Shown piece after piece: positions 10,028-15,507 of a stretch of DNA of 15,507 bases (position 1 is the stretch's first letter; each line of letters starts with the position of its first letter). Position numbers and translations under genes: made by a program. This DNA comes from an uncultured Rhodocyclaceae bacterium (GTDB lineage: Bacteria; Pseudomonadota; Gammaproteobacteria; Burkholderiales; Rhodocyclaceae). The notes beneath the pieces are model-generated. The model saw only the letters and a list, made by a program, of their open reading frames with translations, was not told where the DNA came from and did no database searches. Location: positions 1 through 15,507 of the forward strand of contig CAIYZZ010000244.1 in assembly GCA_903930805.1 (NCBI GenBank), written 5' to 3'.

Positions 10028-11588
10028 AGCCGGCTGAATTCCGGATCAGGTGATCGAAGGCCGAGAGGCTGGCCTTCGCGCCCTCACCCATGGCAATGAT
10101 GATCTGTTTGTAGGGCACGGTCGTCGCATCGCCTGCCGCATAGATGCCGGGTACCGAGGTCTGGCAGCGCGCATCGACTTCAATCTCGCCATATTTCGTC
10201 AGGTTTAGCGTGCCCTTCAGCCAGTCGGTATTAGGCAGCAAGCCGATCTGCACAAAGATACCTTCGAGTTCGATGCGCTGGCTTTCGTTGGTCACGCGAT
10301 TCGTATAGACCAGACCATTCACCTTGTTGCCGTCGCCGGTCACTTCGGTCGATAACGCGCTCATGATGATGGTGACGTTGGGCAGGCTCTTCAGCTTGTC
10401 TTGCAACACCGCATCGGCGCGCAGCTTGCTGTCGAACTCGATGAGCGTGACGTGCGTGACGATACCGGCGAGGTCGATGGCCGCCTCGACGCCGGAGTTG
10501 CCGCCGCCGATCACCGCGACGCGCTTGCCCTTGAACAGTGGGCCGTCGCAGTGCGGGCAATAGGCCACGCCCTTGCCGCGATAGGTATTTTCACCCGGCA
10601 CGTTCATCTCACGCCAGCGGGCGCCGGTGGCCAGCACAATGGTCCTGGCCTTGAGCGAGCCACCGCCAGCCAGCTTTATTTCATGCAATTTTTCGCCAGG
10701 GACACTTGGCAGGAGGGCTTCGGCACGCTGCATGTTCATGATGTCGACGCCGTATTCCTTGACGTGCTCTTCCAGCGCATGGGCGAGTTGGGGGCCTTCG
10801 GTGTGCTGCACCGAAATAAAGTTTTCGATCGCCAGGGTGTCGAGCACCTGGCCGCCGAAACGCTCGGCCACCACGCCGGTACGAATGCCTTTGCGCGCAG
10901 CGTAGATTGCAGCCGCTGAACCCGCCGGGCCACCACCGACGATGAGCACATCGTAGGGGAGCTTGGCATCGAGCTTCGCCGCCATGTTGACGCTGGCACC
11001 CGTATCGAGTTTGGCGAGAATTTCTTCCAGGCTGGTGCGGCCCTGGCCGAAGTGCTCGCCATTGAGGAAGATCATCGGCACGGCGAGCACATTCTTGGCC
11101 TCGACCTCGGCACGGAACAGCGAACCGTCGATCATCGTGTTGGTAATGTGCGGATTGACCACCGCCATCAGGTTGAGCGCCTGGATCACATCCGGGCAGT
11201 TATGGCAATCGAGCGAAACGTAGGTCTCAAAGCGGTATTCGCCCGACAACCCCTTGATGCGGGCGATGGTCTCGGGCTCGACCTTGGGCGGGTAGCCGCC
11301 GCTTTGCAGTAGCGCGAGGATCAGTGAAGTGAATTCGTGACCCATCGGGATACCAGCAAAGCGGATGCGCGGCGTTTCACCGGCGGCGGCCACGCTGAAG
11401 GAAGGGTGGCGGGCATCCGCCCCGTCATAGCGAACGGCGATCTTGTCCGACAGGCTGGCAAGGTCTTCGAGCAGGGCACGCATTTCCTGCGCGCTCTTGC
11501 CGTCGTCCAGCGTGGCCACCAGCTCGATCGGCCACACGAGTTTCTCAAGGTAGGCTCGCACCTGGGCTTTTGTATTGTCGTCAAGCAT
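10026..11588 (-). CDS. ahpF: Alkyl hydroperoxide reductase subunit F
   Basis: A 520-residue NADH-dependent flavoprotein disulfide reductase that recycles AhpC. The N-terminal tandem thioredoxin-fold region (about 1-195) has the redox pair CHNC (C128, C131). The FAD-binding motif is [13 protein letters not shown] (about 215-227), the TrxR-like active-site pair is CPHC (C344, C347), the NAD-binding motif is [12 protein letters not shown] (about 359-370), and the C-terminal [15 protein letters not shown] closes the FAD site. Length is normal. AAGGAG six bases before the ATG supports the start. It follows ahpC by 98 bp, with a hairpin terminator between them, so its expression is probably partial read-through from ahpC. 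Its stop codon is shared with repeat copy B. Confidence 0.97.
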   Translation of the reverse strand: MLDDNTKAQVRAYLEKLVWPIELVATLDDGKSAQEMRALLEDLASLSDKIAVRYDGADARHPSFSVAAAGETPRIRFAGIPMGHEFTSLILALLQSGGYPPKVEPETIARIKGLSGEYRFETYVSLDCHNCPDVIQALNLMAVVNPHITNTMIDGSLFRAEVEAKNVLAVPMIFLNGEHFGQGRTSLEEILAKLDTGASVNMAAKLDAKLPYDVLIVGGGPAGSAAAIYAARKGIRTGVVAERFGGQVLDTLAIENFISVQHTEGPQLAHALEEHVKEYGVDIMNMQRAEALLPSVPGEKLHEIKLAGGGSLKARTIVLATGARWREMNVPGENTYRGKGVAYCPHCDGPLFKGKRVAVIGGGNSGVEAAIDLAGIVTHVTLIEFDSKLRADAVLQDKLKSLPNVTIIMSALSTEVTGDGNKVNGLVYTNRVTNESQRIELEGIFVQIGLLPNTDWLKGTLNLTKYGEIEVDARCQTSVPGIYAAGDATTVPYKQIIIAMGEGAKASLSAFDHLIRNSAG

Positions 11589-11622
11589 CGCTAACTCCTT
11601 TGCAATCGAATTTAACTATCGC

Positions 11623-11656
11623 GAAAAGATAAGAAAGGGCACCCTTGCGAGTGCCC
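11623..11656 (-). terminator. Intrinsic terminator or attenuator between ahpC and ahpF
   Basis: On the minus strand, GGGCAC and GTGCCC (11651-11656 and 11637-11642) form a 6-bp GC-rich stem with an 8-nt loop, followed by TTTCTTATCTTTT. It begins about 30 bp after the ahpC stop and ends before the ahpF ribosome-binding site. It would reduce ahpF relative to ahpC, as is sensible for an enzyme needed at lower amounts than its substrate peroxiredoxin. Confidence 0.75.
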
Positions 11657-11686
11657 CCTTCTCCGTTGGGGTTGGAGGTGTTTTTA

Positions 11687-12250
11687 TTAGATTTTGCCGA
11701 CGAGGTCCAGCGAAGGCTTGAGGGTAGCCGAACCCGGGTTCCACTTGGCGGGACAGACTTCGCCCGGATGCGAGGCGACATATTGCGCAGCCTGCACCTT
11801 GCGCAGCAGTTCCTTGGCGTCACGGCCAATGCCCAGATCGTGAATCTCGGCAACCTTGATCACACCCTCGGGATTGACGACGAAGGTACCGCGCAGCGCC
11901 AGGCCGGCTTCTTCGATCATCACATCGAAATTGCGGGTAATCGCGCCGGTCGGGTCGCCGATCATCGGATACTTGATCTTCTTGATCGTCTCGGAAGCAT
12001 CGGCCCAGGCCTTGTGCACAAAGTGGGTGTCGGTAGAAACGCTGTAGCACTCGACGCCGAGCTTCTGGAATTCTGGGTAAACATCGGCCAGGTCGCCCAA
12101 TTCGGTGGGGCAGACGAAGGTAAAGTCAGCCGGATAGAAGAAGAAGACCGACCACTTGCCCTTGAGGGCGGCTTCGGTGACTTCGACAAATTGGCCGTTG
12201 TGATAAGCCTGCGCCTTGAAAGGCTTGATGGTGGTGTTGATGAGGGACAT
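11687..12250 (-). CDS. ahpC: Alkyl hydroperoxide reductase subunit C (typical 2-Cys peroxiredoxin)
   Basis: A 187-residue AhpC1-type peroxiredoxin reducing H2O2, organic peroxides and peroxynitrite. The peroxidatic Cys47 is in [13 protein letters not shown] and the resolving Cys166 in GEVCPAKW. The N-terminus [13 protein letters not shown] and full length match enterobacterial AhpC. GGAG seven bases before the ATG confirms the start. It is upstream of ahpF on the same strand and separated by a terminator-like hairpin. A promoter with an adjacent OxyR-type site lies upstream, so peroxide induction is likely. This is inferred from the site, as no oxyR gene is in the window. Confidence 0.98.
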   Translation of the reverse strand: MSLINTTIKPFKAQAYHNGQFVEVTEAALKGKWSVFFFYPADFTFVCPTELGDLADVYPEFQKLGVECYSVSTDTHFVHKAWADASETIKKIKYPMIGDPTGAITRNFDVMIEEAGLALRGTFVVNPEGVIKVAEIHDLGIGRDAKELLRKVQAAQYVASHPGEVCPAKWNPGSATLKPSLDLVGKI

Positions 12251-12300
12251 GAGGCTTCTCCTTGGTTAAGTTGAGTTCGAATGCTGCGTTGATGTAACGA

Positions 12301-12330
12301 ATCTTAGGCGCACCGAAAACATAACTCTAA
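12301..12330 (-). promoter_or_regulatory. Candidate ahpC promoter
   Basis: On the minus strand TAAGAT (12301-12306) could be the -10, and TTAGAG (12325-12330) a weak -35 at 18-bp spacing. Transcription would start near 12294, leaving a leader of about 45 nt. The weak -35 directly abuts the OxyR-type site, the arrangement expected for an OxyR-activated promoter. Confidence 0.45.
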
Positions 12331-12366
12331 TTGTTTGTTTCCATCCACCTCATAGCTGATGGCTAT
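12330..12366 (-). promoter_or_regulatory. OxyR-type binding site upstream of ahpC
   Basis: On the plus strand the region reads ATTG-N7-CCAT, a 7-bp spacer, then ATAG-N7-CTAT. This fits the published 37-bp OxyR consensus of two ATAGntnnnanCTAT halves separated by 7 bp. The promoter-distal half has all eight outer bases, the proximal half six of eight, and both T's of the inner t/a pairs match: 16 of 20 specified positions. It ends about 80 bp before the ahpC start. Confidence 0.75.
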
Positions 12367-12372
12367 AGCACA

Positions 12373-12396
12373 AAAAGTCGGCACTGGCGGTACGGC
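12373..12396 (+). repeat. Dispersed intergenic repeat, copy C (after the CoA-transferase gene)
   Basis: Core copy with two differences from consensus (A at core 11, T at core 19). It ends ten bases from the stop of the CoA-transferase-GNAT gene and lies next to the OxyR-type site of ahpC. The 19-bp extension seen in copies B and D is not recognisable here, where the coding region begins. Orientation is as in copy D. Confidence 0.65.
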
Positions 12397-12406
12397 GCAG
12401 CCCCGA

Positions 12407-14260
12407 TCAAAACAGCATGGTCACATGCACCGTATCCTCGTCACGCTCCACGGTAATCTTTTCCGAACAGCGGCGCGCCAGGGCGATCATCTTGGCATTC
12501 TCTGGCAGGATCTCGGCGATAAAACCGCGCAGGCCGCGGGCCTTGCCATTTTCTGCCAGGCGCAGTTGCATCGCGCCGCCCAGGCCGCTGCCCTGCCAGG
12601 CCGGGTCAACGAGAAAAGCCGTTTCGGCAAGGTTGGTGGAAGGGTTTACAAAGTAGCACGCCTGGGCGACGATAATCTCCTGCTCGCGCGGCCCGGTCAC
12701 GGCAACAAACCCCACTTCGTTTTCGTAACTGTAGTTGCACAGGCGCTGGATATCCTTGCTCGACAGCGCACGCACGCGGCGGAAAAAGCGTGTATAGACA
12801 TCGTCGGCCGGCAGCTTGAAAAACAGGTCGCGGATGCCATTGGCGTCCGAGGCGCGCGCCGGGCGCAGCATGATCTCCCGACCGTTCTTGAGCGTGACTT
12901 TCCGCTCTTCCTCGACCGGATAGGCACGCATGTTTTGCAGCGTCTGATCCGCCGGCAGGTAGCCGAGTTGCTTCGCCTCATCCAGCAGCCAAGGGCGGAA
13001 CTTCGGATGGGCCAGTTCGATGAGGGCCACGGCGCGCTCGCGCACCGACTTGCCGAACAGGTAGGCAATGCCGTATTCCGTGATGACGTAATGCACGTCC
13101 GTGCGCGCCACCGATACACCCTCGCCGGCAAGCAGCTGGGGCCGGATGCGCGAAGTCTCGCCATCGTCGGTGGTGGCGGACAGGCAGATGATCGGCTTGC
13201 CGCCGGGTGAGCGCGAGGCACCGCGCAGAAAATCGCCTTGTGCGGCAATGCCGCTGTAAAACTCGCCATTGAACTGGTCGGAACAGGCCTGGCCGGTCAA
13301 ATCGACCGCAAATGCCTGGGTGACTGAGACCATGCGGTTCTGCGCGGCGATGGTGGCTGGGTTGCAAACCACATCCATCGGCTGGAACGAAAACAGCGAA
13401 TTGCGGTCGATGATGTCGAAGAGTTTGCGCGAGCCGAAGGCGAAACTGGTCACGATCTTGTTCTTCTGCTGGCTTTTCTGCCGCCCGGAGAGGATGCCTT
13501 TTTCCAGCAGCGGGATGATCGCGTCGGTGATGACATCGGAGTGGATGCCGAGGTCGCGGCGGTCTTCGAGGTATTTGAGCGCCTCGTTGGGAATGCGGCC
13601 GACACCGATCTGCAAGGTCGAACCGTCGTCGATGATGCCGGCGATATAGCGGGCAATGCGCTCGACCACTTCCTCCTCTGCCGGCATGTGAGCGTACTCG
13701 ATCATCTGCGCTTCAACTTCGACGAAATGATGAATCTGGCTCAGATGCACGGCCGAGTCACCCATCGTCCAGGGCATGGCCGGGTTGATCTCGGCAATTA
13801 CCAGCTTTGCGCTTTGCACAGCGGCTGCAACCACATCCACGGACACACCAAGACTGACGTAGCCGAAACTATCCGGCGGGGTGACCTGGATGAGTGCCAC
13901 GTCGAGGGGGATACGGCCGATCCTGAACAACTCGGGGACTCGGGCGATCGAAACCGGCACATATTCGGCCACCCCCTGTTTGATGGCTTCGCGCATGTCA
14001 GCACCGACGAAGAAGGTACGGTGCCGGAACTTGGTGGCCACCTTACCCGCCTCGTCATAGCGGATGGCACCGTTGGTAATGAAGTGAAGGAGCTCGACAT
14101 CCGCTGGCGGATTGGGCAAGTCCTCGATGGTCTGCACGAGCGTGCGTGGCGTGGCGCAGGCCGTGCCAACAAATACATGGTTTCCCGGCTTGATCAGGCG
14201 TGCTGCAGCCTCGGCTGTGATGAGCTTGGTGCGGTAGGTTTCGAGATTGGATAGGGTCAT
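12407..14260 (-). CDS. Acetyl-CoA hydrolase/CoA-transferase fused to a GNAT acetyltransferase domain
   Basis: A 617-residue two-domain protein. Residues 1 to about 440 match the acetyl-CoA hydrolase / 4-hydroxybutyrate CoA-transferase (Cat1/Cat2) family: KPGNHVFVGTACATP near the N-terminus, TLQIGVGRIPNEAL (215-228), DLGIHSDVITDAI (236-248), and VHYVITEYGIAYLFGKSVRERA (389-410) with the C-terminal GIAxL signature. Residues about 451-617 are a GNAT fold with LVDPAWQGSGLGGAM (acetyl-CoA pyrophosphate loop, Q556-G561) and AEILPENAKM. At the position where family members usually have the catalytic Glu (HTE/HSE), this protein has Asp242. The fusion is known in other proteobacteria. The GNAT half resembles protein lysine acetyltransferases, so it might acylate a partner enzyme or the transferase itself (inference). 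The CoA acceptor and donor are unknown. It stands alone, divergent from ubiB. Confidence 0.9.
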   Translation of the reverse strand: MTLSNLETYRTKLITAEAAARLIKPGNHVFVGTACATPRTLVQTIEDLPNPPADVELLHFITNGAIRYDEAGKVATKFRHRTFFVGADMREAIKQGVAEYVPVSIARVPELFRIGRIPLDVALIQVTPPDSFGYVSLGVSVDVVAAAVQSAKLVIAEINPAMPWTMGDSAVHLSQIHHFVEVEAQMIEYAHMPAEEEVVERIARYIAGIIDDGSTLQIGVGRIPNEALKYLEDRRDLGIHSDVITDAIIPLLEKGILSGRQKSQQKNKIVTSFAFGSRKLFDIIDRNSLFSFQPMDVVCNPATIAAQNRMVSVTQAFAVDLTGQACSDQFNGEFYSGIAAQGDFLRGASRSPGGKPIICLSATTDDGETSRIRPQLLAGEGVSVARTDVHYVITEYGIAYLFGKSVRERAVALIELAHPKFRPWLLDEAKQLGYLPADQTLQNMRAYPVEEERKVTLKNGREIMLRPARASDANGIRDLFFKLPADDVYTRFFRRVRALSSKDIQRLCNYSYENEVGFVAVTGPREQEIIVAQACYFVNPSTNLAETAFLVDPAWQGSGLGGAMQLRLAENGKARGLRGFIAEILPENAKMIALARRCSEKITVERDEDTVHVTMLF

Positions 14261-14296
14261 GGTATTCGTATATTCAGGTCACGTAACGAGCGCAGA

Positions 14297-14325
14297 ATGA
14301 TATGCGGCGTTTTGCGCTCCGCCAA
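14297..14325 (-). promoter_or_regulatory. Candidate promoter of the CoA-transferase-GNAT gene
   Basis: On the minus strand TTGGCG (14320-14325), a 17-bp spacer and TATCAT (14297-14302) match the sigma-70 boxes at 4/6 and 5/6. Transcription would start near 14290, about 30 nt before the ATG. The remainder of the 121-bp divergent region toward ubiB shows no convincing promoter or Shine-Dalgarno for ubiB. Confidence 0.45.
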
Positions 14326-14381
14326 GTCCATCATTGGTCAAGCGGTGCTAAAGTGCGCGACTCCGCCTACAAGCTCTAGCC

Positions 14382-15507
14382 GTGCGCCTCTTTCGTCTTG
14401 CCAAAATAGCCCGCGTCGGACTCAGGTTCGGCCTTGACCGGCTGATCTTCGAACACGACCCCGAGGGCCGGCTTGCCCTGCCGCTCCAGTTGCTGAACGG
14501 CCTCTGCTTCTGGCGCAGCGCCGCCGATCTGACTGCCCCGCGCGGCCAACGCCTGCGTCAGGCGCTCGAAGCGCTCGGGCCGATTTTTGTCAAGTTCGGC
14601 CAGGTGCTGTCGACCCGCCGCGACCTGCTGCCCACCGACCTCGCGGACGAACTGGCGCTGTTGCAGGATCGCGTGCCACCCTATCCGGCCGAGCAAGCCA
14701 TCACCGAAATCGAGAAGAGCTTCGGCCGGCCGCTGGCGGAAATCTTTGGCAGTTTCGAACGTGAACCGGTGGCTTCGGCTTCCGTGGCGCAGGTGCATTT
14801 CGCCACCTTGCATGATGGGCACGAGGTTGCGATCAAGGTGCTGCGACCAGGTATCGCGCCAGTTATCGCCCACGACCTGGCGCTGCTCGACACCTTCGCA
14901 AGCCTGCTCGAACGCTTCTGGTCGGACGGCAAGCGCCTCAAGCCGCGCGAGGTGGTGGCGGAGTTTGCCAAGCACCTCGCCGACGAGCTCGACCTGATGC
15001 GCGAGGCCGCCAACTGCTCGCAACTGCGGCGCAACTTCACCAACTCGACGCTGCTGCTGGTACCGGAAGTTTATTGGGATTACTGCACCCATTCGGTCAT
15101 GACGATGGAGCGCATGCATGGCATTCCGATCGGCCAGATCGACCGCCTGCGCGAAGCCGGCGTCGACCTGAAGCAACTTTCCCGCATGGGGGTCGAAACC
15201 TTCTTTACCCAGGTATTCCGCGACGGCTTCTTTCACGCCGACATGCACCCGGGCAACATCCTCATCTCCGACAACCCGGCCACCTTCGGCCGCTACGTCG
15301 CGCTCGACTTCGGTATCGTCGGTACGCTCACCGAGACCGACCAGAAGTACATGGCGATCAACTTTCTTGCCTTCTTCCAACGCGACTACAAGCGCGTCGC
15401 CATCGCCCACATCGAATCGGGCTGGGCACCGGCCGGGACGCGCGTCGATGAACTCGAAGCTGCCGTGCGCGCCGTCTGTGAGCCGATCTTTGACCGGCCG
15501 CTGAAGG
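14382..15507 (+). CDS. ubiB: UbiB, ubiquinone-biosynthesis atypical kinase/ATPase (3' end outside window)
   Basis: The first 375 codons of a protein that is usually about 500-550 residues. The GTG start gives [19 protein letters not shown], the usual UbiB N-terminus; an in-frame stop at 14349 limits extension. Hallmarks of the ADCK/UbiB atypical kinases are present: the KxGQ motif [16 protein letters not shown] (K71), the Ala-rich nucleotide loop ASASVAQVH (131-139), the lysine in VAIKVLRPG (K152), the [11 protein letters not shown]xD segment, the catalytic loop HADMHPGN (285-292) and DFG (309-311). UbiB supports coenzyme Q synthesis at the inner membrane. The C-terminal TM hairpin lies beyond base 15507. 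The reading frame is intact throughout. No ubiE or ubiJ is visible on its upstream side, where a divergent CoA-transferase gene lies. Confidence 0.95.
   Translation, partial: MRLFRLAKIARVGLRFGLDRLIFEHDPEGRLALPLQLLNGLCFWRSAADLTAPRGQRLRQALEALGPIFVKFGQVLSTRRDLLPTDLADELALLQDRVPPYPAEQAITEIEKSFGRPLAEIFGSFEREPVASASVAQVHFATLHDGHEVAIKVLRPGIAPVIAHDLALLDTFASLLERFWSDGKRLKPREVVAEFAKHLADELDLMREAANCSQLRRNFTNSTLLLVPEVYWDYCTHSVMTMERMHGIPIGQIDRLREAGVDLKQLSRMGVETFFTQVFRDGFFHADMHPGNILISDNPATFGRYVALDFGIVGTLTETDQKYMAINFLAFFQRDYKRVAIAHIESGWAPAGTRVDELEAAVRAVCEPIFDRPLK

Noticed and set aside
14376..15410. 344-codon minus-strand open frame over the ubiB region
   Set aside because: The plus strand reads an intact UbiB with all its kinase motifs; the antisense frame has no recognisable family.

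Overview
The window looks like an ordinary stretch of chromosome from a GC-rich betaproteobacterium, probably Rhodocyclales or a relative. This rests on gene content rather than any marker gene: metX-metW, a transporter-less mannose-type EIIA-HPr-EI phosphotransferase cluster, an OxyR-like site ahead of ahpC-ahpF, and a UbiB with betaproteobacterial character. I see no tRNA, rRNA, CRISPR array, insertion sequence or phage gene.

Layout. (1) 1-2554, minus: a large membrane sensor histidine kinase with a c-type-heme CxxCH sensor domain, three PAS domains and a HisKA/HATPase core. It runs off the left edge and its frame is broken at a T5 run near residue 248. (2) 2646-3491, plus: a divergent PAS-LuxR transcription factor without a receiver domain. 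(3) 3645-6724, minus: metX-metW-miaB, tightly packed, for methionine synthesis and SAM-dependent tRNA thiomethylation. (4) 6823-7353, minus: an exported NlpC/P60 peptidoglycan hydrolase. (5) 7484-9895, minus: EIIA(Man)-ptsH-ptsI, an incomplete and probably regulatory PTS. (6) 10026-12250, minus: ahpC-ahpF peroxidase system with a hairpin terminator or attenuator between the genes and a 37-bp OxyR-type site upstream. (7) 12407-14260, minus: acetyl-CoA hydrolase/CoA-transferase fused to a GNAT domain. (8) 14382 to the right edge, plus: the start of ubiB.

The least expected structure is a short dispersed intergenic repeat. Its 24-bp core begins AAAAGTCGG and ends GACGGC. It occurs four times, always just beyond the 3' end of a minus-strand transcription unit (miaB, ptsI, ahpF and the CoA-transferase), in both orientations. 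Two copies extend to 43 bp with a matching 9-bp stem and 11-nt loop. It resembles a REP-type or terminator-associated element that I do not recognise by name.

The other main points are the frameshifted heme/PAS kinase beside an unlinked-type LuxR regulator, an Asp where the CoA-transferase family normally has its catalytic Glu, and a Gly/Lys-rich insertion in enzyme I.
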